Shown in pieces: positions 53,557-63,398 of a DNA stretch of 64,000 nt (position 1 is the first letter of the stretch; each line of letters begins with the position of its first letter). Source of the DNA: Stenotrophomonas africana (GTDB lineage: Bacteria > Pseudomonadota > Gammaproteobacteria > Xanthomonadales > Xanthomonadaceae); NCBI RefSeq assembly GCF_013004645.1, contig NZ_JABEME010000001.1, forward strand, positions 186,001 through 250,000, written 5' to 3'. The notes beneath the pieces are model-generated. The model made no database searches and was not told the origin of the DNA. It worked only from the letters and a program-made list of their open reading frames with translations. The translations under genes were made by a program, and so were the position numbers.

Positions 53557-54387
53557 ATGAACGACCTTTCCAACGCCGTGCCGATGCAGCGCATCGCCGT
53601 GCCGTCCTCGCACGAGAGCCTGCACACGCCGTCGCCGGTGAAGCTGGCTGCGCGTGGACTGGACTTCTACTACGACAAGTTCCACGCCCTGAAGGGCATC
53701 AACCTGGAGATTCCGGAAAAGCGCGTGACCGCGCTGATCGGCCCCTCCGGTTGCGGCAAGTCGACCCTGCTGCGCATCTTCAACCGCATCTACGCGCTGT
53801 ACCCGAAGCTGGAAGCGCGCGGTGAAGTGCTGCTGGACGGCGAGAACATCCTGTCGCCGAAGTACCCGATGAACCGCCTGCGCAGCAAGGTCGGCATGGT
53901 GTTCCAGAAGCCGGTGCCGTTCCCGATGACCATCTTCGAGAACGTCGCCTACGGCATCCGCCACCACGAGAAGCTGAGCAAGGCCGACATGGCCGACCGC
54001 GTCGAGCAGGCGCTGCGCCAGGGCGCGCTGTGGGACGAAGTGAAGGACAAGCTGGGGCAGAGCGCGCTGGGCCTGTCCGGTGGCCAGCAGCAGCGTCTGT
54101 GCATCGCCCGTGCCGTGGCGCTGCGCCCGTCGGTGCTGCTGCTGGACGAGCCGACCTCGGCGCTGGACCCGATCTCGACCAGCCGCATCGAGCAGTTGGT
54201 GGAAGAGCTCAAGCACGAGTACACCATCGTCATCGTCACCCACAACATGCAGCAGGCCGCGCGCGTGTCCGACTACACCGCCTTCATGTACCTGGGCGAC
54301 CTGATCGAGCATGACCGCACCGAAGTGATCTTCTCGCAGCCGTCGCAGCGGCAGACCGAAGACTACATTACCGGTCGCTTCGGCTGA
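53557..54387 (+). CDS. pstB: Phosphate ABC transporter ATP-binding protein PstB
   Basis: This 276-residue ATPase energises PstCA. It has Walker [18 protein letters not shown] near residue 62, the signature [16 protein letters not shown] near 167, Walker [16 protein letters not shown], and switch histidine in [17 protein letters not shown], a PstB-specific stretch. ATG 53530, overlapping pstA by 8 bp, is an alternative start that would add nine residues. SMAG repeats follow before phoU. Confidence 0.95.
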   Translation: MNDLSNAVPMQRIAVPSSHESLHTPSPVKLAARGLDFYYDKFHALKGINLEIPEKRVTALIGPSGCGKSTLLRIFNRIYALYPKLEARGEVLLDGENILSPKYPMNRLRSKVGMVFQKPVPFPMTIFENVAYGIRHHEKLSKADMADRVEQALRQGALWDEVKDKLGQSALGLSGGQQQRLCIARAVALRPSVLLLDEPTSALDPISTSRIEQLVEELKHEYTIVIVTHNMQQAARVSDYTAFMYLGDLIEHDRTEVIFSQPSQRQTEDYITGRFG

Positions 54388-54393
54388 AACGCC

Positions 54394-54449
54394 AGTCGAG
54401 CGTGGCTCGGCTCTACAGACAACGCCAGTCGAGCATGGCTCGACTCTAC
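54394..54449. repeat. Two SMAG stem-loops between pstB and phoU
   Basis: AGTCGAGC-GTG-GCTCGGCT + CTAC and AGTCGAGC-ATG-GCTCGACT + CTAC stand head to tail inside what should be one operon. They leave 14 bp before the phoU start. They may tune phoU relative to the transporter genes. Confidence 0.85.
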
Positions 54450-54463
54450 AGAGTGGAACAACC

Positions 54464-55171
54464 ATGAACCTTCCCAACGACCACATCGTCAAGAGCTACG
54501 ACGAAGAGCAGCAGCGCCTGGTGGCCGAAATCGTGCGCATGGGCGAGATGGCCGTCGCCCAGCTCGAAGCGGCGATGGACGTGATCGAGAAGCGCGACGA
54601 GAACGCTGCCCATCGCATCATCGCCAACGACGAAGCGATCGATGCGCTTGAGCAGCAGATCAGCCACGACGTGATGCGCCTGGCGCTGCGTGGCCCGATG
54701 GCGCGCGACCTGCGCGAGATCCTGGCGGGCCTGCGCATCCCGGCCGACATCGAACGCATCGGTGACTATGCAGCGAACGTGGCCAAGCGTTCGATCGCGC
54801 TGGGCAAGGTGCCCCCGCTTCCGCAGATCCAGGGCCTGCGTGCGCTGGGCCGCCTGGCCGCGCAGCAGGTGCGCCGCGCCATTGCCGCCTACCGCGACAA
54901 CGACGCCGATGCCGCGCTGGAACTGCGCGAGGACGATGCCCGCCTGGACGCGCAGTACACCGCGCTGTTCCGTGAGCTGCTGACCTACATGATGGAAGAC
55001 CCGCGCAACATCACCCCGTGCACGCACCTGCTGTTCATGGCCAAGAACCTGGAGCGCGTGGGCGACCACGCCACCAACATCGCCGAGAACGTCTGGTTCC
55101 TGGTGCACGGCGAGCAGCCGCTGCCGCCGCGCGAGAAGCGCGACGAGACCTCCAGCACCGGGCAGATCTGA
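54464..55171 (+). CDS. phoU: Phosphate-signalling regulator PhoU
   Basis: This 235-residue cytoplasmic protein helps PstSCAB hold PhoR in the off state when phosphate is ample. It is a pair of three-helix bundles, each with the metal-binding E/DxxxD motif: ADIERIGDYAAN near residue 98 and KNLERVGDHATN near 198. It ends the pst operon and is followed by an intrinsic terminator. Confidence 0.95.
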   Translation: MNLPNDHIVKSYDEEQQRLVAEIVRMGEMAVAQLEAAMDVIEKRDENAAHRIIANDEAIDALEQQISHDVMRLALRGPMARDLREILAGLRIPADIERIGDYAANVAKRSIALGKVPPLPQIQGLRALGRLAAQQVRRAIAAYRDNDADAALELREDDARLDAQYTALFRELLTYMMEDPRNITPCTHLLFMAKNLERVGDHATNIAENVWFLVHGEQPLPPREKRDETSSTGQI

Positions 55172-55205
55172 CGCTGCACTGCAACACCAGAGTTGGATCC
55201 AGGGT

Positions 55206-55239
55206 GGCCGCTGTCCTTGTGACGGCGGCCTTATTTTTT
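55206..55239 (+). terminator. Intrinsic terminator after phoU
   Basis: GGCCGC (55206-55211) pairs with GCGGCC (55225-55230), followed by TTATTTTTT. It separates the Pho operon from the ribosomal-peptide operon downstream. Confidence 0.8.
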
Positions 55240-55428
55240 GGGGTGTTCCCCCGCATTGTGGGCGCCGGACTTGCCCGGTGCGAACCTGCCGGATGCTTCT
55301 GTAACAAACCTCACGAAAATTTGAGTTCTTGGCGAGGATTCGTTGAGTAGGATCGCTGCACCATCGTTTCCACCGGCATCCCTGCCGGCCACCCGGGCAC
55401 CCGCCCACACCACCCAGGAGCACGACCG

Positions 55429-55785
55429 ATGAGCAGTTCCAACAAGACCCTGTCCCTGCTGACTGCTACCGCCCTGGCCGCCGGCCTGGGCATGACCGCC
55501 AGTGCCTCGGCCCTGAGCATGAGCGACCTCGCCCAGGGCTACCTGGTGGCCGGACAGGCAGCCAAGGCCAGTACCGACGCCAAGGCCGCCGACACCAAGA
55601 TGGCCGCTGACGCGACCAAGCATGCCGAAGGCAAGTGTGGCGCCGACGGCAAGACTGCCGAAGGCAAGTGTGGCGCCGACAAGGGCAAGGCTGCCGGTGC
55701 GGCAGCTGGCGCCAAGGCCAAGACCGGCGACAAGAAGGCGGCCGAAGGCAAGTGTGGCGAAGGCAAGTGCGGTGCCAAGCACTGA
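55429..55785 (+). CDS. hvfA: HvfA/BufA-type RiPP metallophore precursor with four EGKCG motifs
   Basis: This 118-residue exported precursor has a Sec signal peptide at about 1-28, then [12 protein letters not shown], a segment seen in HvfA proteins. A Lys/Ala-rich body carries EGKCG at 67-71, 78-82, 106-110 and 111-115. The only four cysteines are 70, 81, 109 and 114, one in each motif. In HvfA and bufferin systems a DUF692 oxidase with a DUF2063 partner converts such cysteines to oxazolone-thioamide or thiooxazole groups that bind copper. Here those partners follow at once. A 24-bp stretch (55624-55647) is repeated exactly at 55657-55680, so the motif has grown by duplication. The actual modification and metal are inferred. 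Confidence 0.87.
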   Translation: MSSSNKTLSLLTATALAAGLGMTASASALSMSDLAQGYLVAGQAAKASTDAKAADTKMAADATKHAEGKCGADGKTAEGKCGADKGKAAGAAAGAKAKTGDKKAAEGKCGEGKCGAKH

Positions 55786-56647
55786 CGTCCGCGCCAGCGT
55801 CGTCAGCCCGCGGTCGCCGCTTCGTGCGGCGGCCGCAGGGTTGGGGCTGCGCCGGGCGCTGTTGCAGGAGCTGCGTGATGCACCGGCCGGCGACTTCGAT
55901 TTCCTCGAATGCGCACCGGAGAACTGGATTCACGTCGGCGGTCCCGCCGGTGATGCACTGGCCGAACTGGCGCAGCGCCATCCGTTGAGCTGCCACGGCC
56001 TGTCGTTGTCGCTGGGCGGCAGCGCGCCGCTGGACACCCGTCTGCTGGAACAGATCGGCCAGTTCCTGGAGAAGCACCGCGTGCCGCTGTATAGCGAGCA
56101 CCTGAGCTACTGCAGCGACGACGGACACCTGTACGACCTGCTGCCGATTCCGTTCACCGACGAAGCAGTGCGCCATACCGCCGCACGCATCGCCCGCGTG
56201 CAGGACCTGCTGGGTCGCCGCATCGCGGTGGAAAACGTGTCCTACTACCTGGCACCGGAACCGGCGATGGACGAACTGGCCTTCACCCTTGCCGTGCTCG
56301 CCGAGGCCGACTGTGACCTGTTGCTGGACGTCAACAACGTCTACGTCAACGCCTGCAACCATGGCTACGACGCCGACACTTTCATTGCCGGGCTGCCCGC
56401 TGAGCGCATCGTCTGCCTGCACGTGGCCGGGCACCTGGACGAGGCACCGGACCTGAAGATCGATACCCATGGCAGCGCGGTGATCGATCCCGTCTGGGAC
56501 CTGTTGGCGCGTACCTACGCGCGCATCGGCCCACGCCCCACCCTGCTCGAACGCGATTTCAATTTCCCGCCCTATGCAGAACTGCAGGGCGAACTGCAGA
56601 CCATCCGCCGCCTGCAGACCGCACACGCCGGGGCTGCACATGGCTGA
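55772..56647 (+). CDS. hvfB: DUF692 MNIO-type RiPP maturase (HvfB/BufB)
   Basis: This is a multinuclear non-heme iron oxidase expected to modify the cysteines of the upstream precursor. It has 291 residues and a TIM-barrel. Metal-ligand and active-site motifs of DUF692 are all visible: PENW near residue 51, [10 protein letters not shown] near 75, SEHLSY near 107, ENVSYY near 158, [17 protein letters not shown] near 190, HVAGH near 222, DTHG near 235 and ERDFNFP near 268. GTG 55772 is the only start that gives a normal N-terminus; it lies 14 bp inside hvfA, implying translational coupling. It overlaps hvfC by 8 bp. Confidence 0.9.
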   Translation: MPSTDVRASVVSPRSPLRAAAAGLGLRRALLQELRDAPAGDFDFLECAPENWIHVGGPAGDALAELAQRHPLSCHGLSLSLGGSAPLDTRLLEQIGQFLEKHRVPLYSEHLSYCSDDGHLYDLLPIPFTDEAVRHTAARIARVQDLLGRRIAVENVSYYLAPEPAMDELAFTLAVLAEADCDLLLDVNNVYVNACNHGYDADTFIAGLPAERIVCLHVAGHLDEAPDLKIDTHGSAVIDPVWDLLARTYARIGPRPTLLERDFNFPPYAELQGELQTIRRLQTAHAGAAHG

Positions 56648-57395
56648 CGCCACCGACACCCTGCGCGCGCAGCAGCACGCGTTCACTGCCCATCTGCGCG
56701 ATCCGGAGAGCGTGCCGCCACCGGCCGGCCTGGAGCCACGCAGGGTGGCGGTGTACCAACGGCTGCTGTTCAACAATCTGCTCGGCCTGTTGAGCAACGG
56801 CTTCCCGGTCTGCATGCGCCTGCTCGGCGAACCGGCCTGGAGCGGACTGGTGCGCCAGTACTTCGCGACCCATCGCTGCCAGACGCCGCTGTTCACCGAA
56901 CTGGCCGCCGAATTCGTGGAGTGGCTGCAGGCGCAGCCACAGCTGCCGCACCCGGCGTTGGCCGAACTTGCTCATTACGAATGGGTGGAAACCGCGCTGT
57001 ACCAGCTTCCTGCCGAGCCGCTGCCGGTGCCAGGTGACATCGACCCGCTGCGGGTGCCGCTGCAGCGCTCGCCGCTGGCGTGGCCGCTGCTGTACCGGTG
57101 GCCCGTGCACCGGCTTGGTGCCGAGGACGCACCGTCACAACCGCCGGCCGAACCGACCGGCCTGCTGGTCCGTCGCGAGGCCGATGGCGAGGTGCGCTTT
57201 GCCGTACTCAGCCGACTGGCGGTGTACCTGCTGTCCAGCATCGGCGAACACCCCGGCCTCGATGGCCATGCCTACCTGCAGCAGCTAGCTGCTGCGCACG
57301 GCCTGGCCGATGACGCGCTGGCCCTACCCGGTGCTGCGCTGCTGCAACAGTTCCTGCAGGCCAGCGTGATCGGCCCGCTCGCAGTCCCCAGCTGA
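56640..57395 (+). CDS. hvfC: DUF2063 RiPP maturation partner (HvfC/BufC)
   Basis: This 251-residue cytoplasmic protein is thought to bind the precursor and present it to the DUF692 oxidase. The DUF2063 core runs over about 5-95, with [23 protein letters not shown] near 35, followed by a C-terminal domain of about 110 residues with [14 protein letters not shown] and a winged-helix-like end. ATG 56640 lies 8 bp inside hvfB; the earlier in-frame ATG lies only over hvfB sequence. DUF692 plus DUF2063 pairs are the defining core of these peptide-modifying loci. Confidence 0.88.
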   Translation: MADATDTLRAQQHAFTAHLRDPESVPPPAGLEPRRVAVYQRLLFNNLLGLLSNGFPVCMRLLGEPAWSGLVRQYFATHRCQTPLFTELAAEFVEWLQAQPQLPHPALAELAHYEWVETALYQLPAEPLPVPGDIDPLRVPLQRSPLAWPLLYRWPVHRLGAEDAPSQPPAEPTGLLVRREADGEVRFAVLSRLAVYLLSSIGEHPGLDGHAYLQQLAAAHGLADDALALPGAALLQQFLQASVIGPLAVPS

Positions 57396-57420
57396 CGCCC
57401 CTTCCCCCGGAGAACCACCT

Positions 57421-57942
57421 ATGAACCTCCCGACCCTGGCCACCGCGCGCGGCCAGCTGGACCGTCTCGCCCCCTGGTTGGCCCCGCTCGGCCTGCGCCT
57501 GCTGCTGGCCTGGGAATTCTTCGAATCCGGCCGCGAGAAACTGCACGGCCAGAACTGGTTCGCCGATCTGCAGGACGCCTTCCCGTTCCCGTTCGACCAG
57601 CTGCCGGCCGCCCTGAACTGGCAGCTCGCCACCTGGTTCGAACTGATCGGCGCGGCCTGCCTGCTGGTTGGCTTCGGCACCCGGTTTGCCGCAGCCAGCC
57701 TGCTGGTGCTGACCATTGTGGCGACCTATGCAGTGCATTGGCCGATGGAGTGGAACTCGCTGGCCGACCTCGCCATGGGCTATGCGATCACTGACCAGGG
57801 CTTCGGCAACTTCAAGCTGCCGGTGCTGTTCATGGCGATGCTGCTGCCACTGATCTTCACCGGCGCCGGCAGACTGAGCGTGGATGCATGGTTGGCGCGG
57901 TGGTCTCCCTCGGCCACACCTGCGCGGCCAGCGGTTCGGTAG
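57421..57942 (+). CDS. hvfX: DoxX-family membrane protein (HvfX/BufD)
   Basis: This 173-residue inner-membrane protein has four helices (near 22-40, 65-85, 90-110 and 135-155). The first carries [21 protein letters not shown], the DoxX/HvfX start. It closes the precursor-oxidase-partner-DoxX order known from Haemophilus hvf and Caulobacter buf operons. Its exact task is unsettled; redox supply or metal handling has been suggested for the family. The stop TAG is inside a GTAG repeat head. Confidence 0.85.
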   Translation: MNLPTLATARGQLDRLAPWLAPLGLRLLLAWEFFESGREKLHGQNWFADLQDAFPFPFDQLPAALNWQLATWFELIGAACLLVGFGTRFAAASLLVLTIVATYAVHWPMEWNSLADLAMGYAITDQGFGNFKLPVLFMAMLLPLIFTGAGRLSVDAWLARWSPSATPARPAVR

Positions 57943-57962
57943 GTGTCGACCTTGGTCGACAC
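57939..57962. repeat. SMAG unit at the end of hvfX
   Basis: GTAG (57939-57942), whose TAG is the hvfX stop codon, is followed by GTGTCGACC-TT-GGTCGACAC. It is probably also the 3' end signal of the operon. Confidence 0.82.
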
Positions 57963-58023
57963 ACGCCCACGCCGGGAACCCATGCACAGAAGGCTGGCCG
58001 GGCACTCAGGGTCGCTCTGCTAG

Positions 58024-58683
<660 letters not shown>

Positions 58684-58702
58684 GCCAGCCAACGGCGCAA
58701 CC

Positions 58703-58776
58703 GCATCCACGCAGTGCGGACCAACGGTCCGCACCCACCACTCACCGAACGGTGGATTCACGCCATGCGTGGATGC
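58703..58776. repeat. Nested palindrome between rnt and the sensor cyclase
   Basis: A GTGCGGACC-AAC-GGTCCGCAC hairpin (58714-58734) lies inside an outer inverted repeat, GCATCCACGCA (58703-58713) against TGCGTGGATGC (58766-58776). The outer pair ends 3 bp from the convergent gene. It is probably a two-way terminator. Confidence 0.6.
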
Positions 58777-58778
58777 AA

Positions 58779-61700
58779 TCAACCAATGCTCGTACGATCC
58801 CGGCCGTCGCTCTTGGCGCGGTACAGCGCGCGGTCGGCACGCTGGTACAGCAGCGCCGGGGTGCGGTCATCGGCATCCAGTTCCACCAGGCCGGCGCTGA
58901 AGGTCACGCGCAGGCCGGCCACGCCGGCCCAGTCGGGATGGTCATGGAACAGGCCGCGCAGGCGCGCGCACAGCTGTGCGGCTTCCTCCAGGCGGGTGTC
59001 GTTGAGCAGCAGCGCGAACTCTTCGCCACCGGTCCGCGCCGGCAGGTCCGAATCGCGGCTGGCGGCGGCGATCAGCCTCGCCACCTGCACCAGCACCGCA
59101 TCGCCGATGCTGTGGCTGTGGCGATCGTTGACGTCCTTGAAGTGGTCGATGTCCAGCACCACCAGGCACAGCGGATGACCACTGCGCTGCGCACGCGCGA
59201 AGTCGCGGGCCAGGGTTTCATCGAAGGCACGGCGGTTGGCCAGGCCGGTCAGCGCATCCTCGCGGGCCTGCCGTTCGAAGGCCTCGGCCTGGCGTGCCAG
59301 ACGCTCGGCCAGTTCGGTCTTTTCCTGGTTCAGCGCCTGCAGGTGCACGGTCTTGGCCTGCAGGTCGAAGGTGGCTTCATCCACCCGCCGCGCCAGGCGC
59401 AGGTTGCTGGCCTTCAACTGCTGCAGCAGCAGGCGGTACAGCGCCACCAGCCCGGCCAGCAGCAACAGGCCACCCAGCACCTGCACGCTGCGTCGCTGCC
59501 ACCAGAACGGCTCCACGGTGAAGCTCCATACCGCCTCCTGCTGGCCCCAGCTGCCACCCGGATGGGCAGCGGCCACGTGCAGGGTGTAGTCGCCCGGCGG
59601 CAGGCCGACGAACTCCACGCTGCGCTGCGGGCCGCGTTCGACCCATCCCGCATCCAGGCCGTCCAGCCGCGTGCGGTAGCGGATCCGGTCAGACATCAGG
59701 TAGCTCAAGCCGACGTAGCTCACCGTCAAGCGGCGGCCGCCGGGAATGTAGTTCCGGTCCGGACCTTCCCAATGCACCGGTGCACCATCCACCTGCACGC
59801 TTTCAATCGCTGCCGGCGGTGAAAGGCGCTCGCGGAAGCGTTGCAGGCGTTGCGGGTCGACGGTGCTCAGGCCTCCGGCGGTGACCACCCAGAACGTGCC
59901 GTCCTGGCGCAGGATGGCCGATGGCCCGGAGCTGCCGTTGGCCTGCGCGTTGGCCATCCCGTCGATCTCGTTGTAGCGCTCCACCACCACCCGCGGTGCG
60001 CGGCCATCGGCCACGGCATTGAGGGTCGCCATGTCGGTGCGCAGCACGCCGCGGTTGCTGCTGATCCACACGTTGCCAAGACGATCCGGCACCAGCTGGA
60101 ACACCGCATCCACCGGCATGCCCTGCTCCAGCCCCACCCGCGCCAGCGTGCCGTTCCGCCAGCGGTACAGGCCACGGTCACTGCTGATCCACATCGCGTC
60201 GCCCAGCTGGTGGAAACCGAACACACTGCGGCCCCCGCCCAGCGGCGCCAGATCGATCGACTGCACGTGGTCACCGCGCAGCACGCGGATTCCCTCGATG
60301 GTGCCGATCCACAGGTTGCCCTGATGATCGTGCTCAAGCGCGGTGATCAGGCCACCGGGCATCCCCGCAATGTCTGATACCTGCACGCGGTCGCCATCGA
60401 TGCGCACCACGCCCTTCTGCGTGCCGGCCCAGACCACGCCCTGCGGGTCCACGCTGATCGCGCGGATGTTGCCGCCCGGCATGCCATCGGCTGCGGCATA
60501 GTTGTGCCGCAGCCGGCCATCACGGCCAAGACGGTAGACGCCATCGCCGAACGTTCCGACCCACAGGTCACCGTCCGGGCCCTGCGCCAGGCTGAGCACC
60601 GAAGGTGCCTTGCCGCCGCGGTTGTGCAGCGGCATCGCGCGGAAGCGGCCATCGGTGGTCTGCAGGTCGAGGCCGCTGGCACTGCCGACCCACAGCTGGC
60701 GGTCGCGGTCCTCGAACACGGTGCGCACATAGTCGCCACTGAGGCCATCGCGCTCGGTGTAGCTGCTGAACAGTGTTTCGCGCAGGCGGTACAGGCCACC
60801 ATTGGCACCCACCCAGATGCTGCCTTCGGCGTCCTCGCGCAGGCTGACCACGCGCCCACCCGGCAGGTTCAGGCCCGCCGGCAGCCGCTCCAGGCCATGT
60901 GCGGAGATCCGCAGCAGGCCCTGGTTCTCGGTGCCCAGCCACAGGTCACCGTGGCGGTCCTGCAGCATCGAGGTCATGTGCAGCTGGCCCGGCAGACGGT
61001 GCATCAACACCAGCTGGTCATCCTCCACCCGGTACAGGCGCTCGCCGGCGACGATCCACAGCGCGCCATCCGGAGCGCGGTACGGCCACGACAGCCCACT
61101 GCCGGCGCCCAGCCCCCAGGCTGCAGGGGCCCGCTTGAGCACGCCGTCGTTGTCGCGCAGCACCAGCCCGTCCAGCGTGCCGGCCCAGACCCGGTCCTGC
61201 GCATCAACCACCAGCTTGGTGAAGCTCATCGCCATCGGCAGGTCGGCCGCCGGCGCCTGGTAGACGATGCCGGTGTCCGGTGTCAGATAGCCGATGCCCT
61301 TGCCTTCATACAGCAACCACAGACGGCCCTGGCTGTCCATCTGCATGGACTGGATCAGCACCTGCGGGGTATCGGCCCGATGCTCCCAGACACGCCACTG
61401 CCCATCGTTGCCGCGGTGGCTGACGTTGCCGCGCGAATCACTGATCCACAAACCACCCTGGCGGTCGACCAGCAGCGCGCCGATGCCGTTGTCGCGCAGG
61501 CCCGGGCGGGTGCTGCGGTCGAACACGGTGAAATCGAGGCCGTTGTAACGCACCAGGCCTTCCCAGGTGGCGAACCACAGGTGGCCTTCGGGGGTCTGCG
61601 CGATGTCGCGCAGCGAGTTGTGCGGCAGGCCGTTGCGCGACGTCCATACATCGATAGCGTAGTCGCGCAGCGGCGGAGCCCCCTCCTGCGCTGCCAACGG

Positions 61701-61805
61701 CAGTGCAAGGGCCAGCAGCAGCCACAGCAGCCCCTGCCGCAGCGCCCGCCTGAATCCCGATACGTGGCACTCCACCCAGCGCCCGTTGCCCCCCTGTCCG
61801 CCCAT
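58779..61805 (-). CDS. Periplasmic beta-propeller sensor diguanylate cyclase (Reg_prop-Y_Y_Y-GGDEF)
   Basis: This 1008-residue inner-membrane enzyme has a signal peptide or anchor near residues 24-40. About 14 short propeller repeats of the type GxLWxGTxxGL follow (about 60-690), then a Y_Y_Y domain (about 700-790), a transmembrane helix near 805-825, a coiled coil and a GGDEF domain. The active site is GGEEF at 926-930, and the inhibitory-site RDSD sits at 917-920, so it should make cyclic-di-GMP under feedback. The propeller resembles carbohydrate- or oligomer-sensing hybrids. ATG 61805 and GTG 61775 are both possible starts. Upstream by 177 bp is a two-component pair on the same strand. 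Confidence 0.9.
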   Translation of the reverse strand: MGGQGGNGRWVECHVSGFRRALRQGLLWLLLALALPLAAQEGAPPLRDYAIDVWTSRNGLPHNSLRDIAQTPEGHLWFATWEGLVRYNGLDFTVFDRSTRPGLRDNGIGALLVDRQGGLWISDSRGNVSHRGNDGQWRVWEHRADTPQVLIQSMQMDSQGRLWLLYEGKGIGYLTPDTGIVYQAPAADLPMAMSFTKLVVDAQDRVWAGTLDGLVLRDNDGVLKRAPAAWGLGAGSGLSWPYRAPDGALWIVAGERLYRVEDDQLVLMHRLPGQLHMTSMLQDRHGDLWLGTENQGLLRISAHGLERLPAGLNLPGGRVVSLREDAEGSIWVGANGGLYRLRETLFSSYTERDGLSGDYVRTVFEDRDRQLWVGSASGLDLQTTDGRFRAMPLHNRGGKAPSVLSLAQGPDGDLWVGTFGDGVYRLGRDGRLRHNYAAADGMPGGNIRAISVDPQGVVWAGTQKGVVRIDGDRVQVSDIAGMPGGLITALEHDHQGNLWIGTIEGIRVLRGDHVQSIDLAPLGGGRSVFGFHQLGDAMWISSDRGLYRWRNGTLARVGLEQGMPVDAVFQLVPDRLGNVWISSNRGVLRTDMATLNAVADGRAPRVVVERYNEIDGMANAQANGSSGPSAILRQDGTFWVVTAGGLSTVDPQRLQRFRERLSPPAAIESVQVDGAPVHWEGPDRNYIPGGRRLTVSYVGLSYLMSDRIRYRTRLDGLDAGWVERGPQRSVEFVGLPPGDYTLHVAAAHPGGSWGQQEAVWSFTVEPFWWQRRSVQVLGGLLLLAGLVALYRLLLQQLKASNLRLARRVDEATFDLQAKTVHLQALNQEKTELAERLARQAEAFERQAREDALTGLANRRAFDETLARDFARAQRSGHPLCLVVLDIDHFKDVNDRHSHSIGDAVLVQVARLIAAASRDSDLPARTGGEEFALLLNDTRLEEAAQLCARLRGLFHDHPDWAGVAGLRVTFSAGLVELDADDRTPALLYQRADRALYRAKSDGRDRTSIG

Positions 61806-61982
61806 CAGTGCAGCGGCGGTGGCCAGATGCAGCCGCCGGAGCAGGCAGGGCGCGGGAACGGCCGGGCAGCGCGGAACGGCATGCCGGCGGGAACAGGCTG
61901 GCTCATCGACGGGAAACTTGGGAGTTGCGCAGATGATAGGCCAAACCCCGGCCCTGGCGTCACCGTTGGCCGGCGCGCGGAC

Positions 61983-63392
61983 TCAGCCGGCCCGGCCCGG
62001 AGGAACCACCTGCGCGCTGGCCGGCCACTGCACCACCGCCTCCAACCCACCTTCGGCGCGGTTGCGCAGCCACAGGCGAGCGCCGTCCTTCTCGGCCAGT
62101 GCGCGGGCGATGGTCAGGCCCAGCCCGGCACCGCCGGTTTCCCGCGAACGGGAGGTTTCCACCCGCACGAACGGGTCGAACACCGCCTCCAGCTGATCCT
62201 CGGCGAGGCCGGGACCGTCATCGGCCACCACTACGGTGATCGCACCGCCACTGCGCTCGACCCGTACACGCACCCGGTAGGCATACATCACCGCGTTATC
62301 CACCAGGTTGGAAAACAGGCGGTGCATGGCCAGCGGACGCAACATCAACACCGCTCCGCTGCCGCCTTCGAAGACGACATCACCGCCGCCCTCGGCCGTG
62401 TCTTCAACAATGCTCTCCAGCAGCGAATCCAGGTCCAGCGCGGCACGCTGTTCGGCGCTTTCGGCACTGCGGGCCAGCTCAAGGCCTTCGCGCACCAGTG
62501 CCTGCATTGCCGCCAGATCACCGATCAGGCGCTCGCGCAGCACTTCATCGCCGACGTTTTCCAGGCGCAGGCGCAGGCGGGTCAGCGGCGTCTGCAGGTC
62601 ATGGGTGATCGCCGCCAGCATCTGCGTGCGCTCAGCCAGATGCCGCTGCAGGCGGTGCTGCATGGCGTTGAAGGCTTCGGCGGCACGCTGCACCTCGCGC
62701 GGCCCGCGCAGGGGCAAGGGATCACGCTGCAGGTCATCGCCGAGGTCCTCGGCGGCAGCGGCCAGTTCCTGCAGCGGCGCGCTGGCCATGCGCGCGACGA
62801 TGTACGCCAGCACCGCAATCGCCAGCACCAGCAGGGTCAGGAACCATGGGTCCACGGCAAGGATGCCGTTGTGCGCCACGGCCGGTGAATCCAGTGCCAG
62901 CTTGAGCAGCGTACCGTCGTTGAGGGTCACGTCCACCGCACGGCACTTGGGTGGGATGAACGCCGGATCGCGTTCGCGCGGATGCCGGCGGTGCCCGGGC
63001 GGCGGTGGCGGCAGCAGATCCTGCAGCTTGGGAATGCACGAGCGGAACGAAGCAAAGTGCACGTGGGCGCGGGACACCGGCCCCGGACGGTCTTCCAGTA
63101 CCTCCATCAGCGCGGTGTCGGCGCGTCCCAGGCGAGCACCCGGCTGCAGCGCACGCACGCTCGGCCCGCCGATCTCGAGCAGGCGCTCGCGCAGCTCCGG
63201 ATTGCCATCGAGCAGGTTGACGTAGCCCTGCAGGCGGTCGGCGATGCGGTTCAGATTCTGCCGTTCGAACTCCTGCTGACGCTTGGAGGTGGCCAGCATG
63301 GTCGCGCCGATCGCGGCCACGCTCATGCCCAGCAGCAGGATCACGAACAACCGCCCGACCATCGAGGACAGGAAATGGCGCAGGCGCTTCAT
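61983..63392 (-). CDS. Sensor histidine kinase (HAMP-HisKA-HATPase)
   Basis: This 469-residue inner-membrane kinase has a first helix near 12-32. A periplasmic sensor of about 150 residues follows, with a proline-rich stretch (PPPPPGHRRHP) and two cysteines (RSCIPK, PPKCRAV). Then come a second helix near 180-205, HAMP to about 250, phospho-acceptor histidine in ITHDLQTPLTRL (about 265), N-box SNLVDNAVMYA, G1 VADDGPGLAED and G2 GAGLGLTIARAL. All kinase boxes are intact. It starts 6 bp after its response regulator. The signal is unknown. Confidence 0.92.
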   Translation of the reverse strand: MKRLRHFLSSMVGRLFVILLLGMSVAAIGATMLATSKRQQEFERQNLNRIADRLQGYVNLLDGNPELRERLLEIGGPSVRALQPGARLGRADTALMEVLEDRPGPVSRAHVHFASFRSCIPKLQDLLPPPPPGHRRHPRERDPAFIPPKCRAVDVTLNDGTLLKLALDSPAVAHNGILAVDPWFLTLLVLAIAVLAYIVARMASAPLQELAAAAEDLGDDLQRDPLPLRGPREVQRAAEAFNAMQHRLQRHLAERTQMLAAITHDLQTPLTRLRLRLENVGDEVLRERLIGDLAAMQALVREGLELARSAESAEQRAALDLDSLLESIVEDTAEGGGDVVFEGGSGAVLMLRPLAMHRLFSNLVDNAVMYAYRVRVRVERSGGAITVVVADDGPGLAEDQLEAVFDPFVRVETSRSRETGGAGLGLTIARALAEKDGARLWLRNRAEGGLEAVVQWPASAQVVPPGRAG

Positions 63393-63398
63393 CCAGGC

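Noticed and set aside
55429-55785. Reading the small Lys/Ala/Cys protein as a histone-like protein or metallothionein
   Set aside because: The signal peptide, the EGKCG context of every cysteine and the DUF692-DUF2063 neighbours fit a modified-peptide precursor much better.
60504-62888. 794-codon plus-strand open frame opposite the sensor cyclase
   Set aside because: Low-complexity shadow of the minus-strand propeller and kinase genes.
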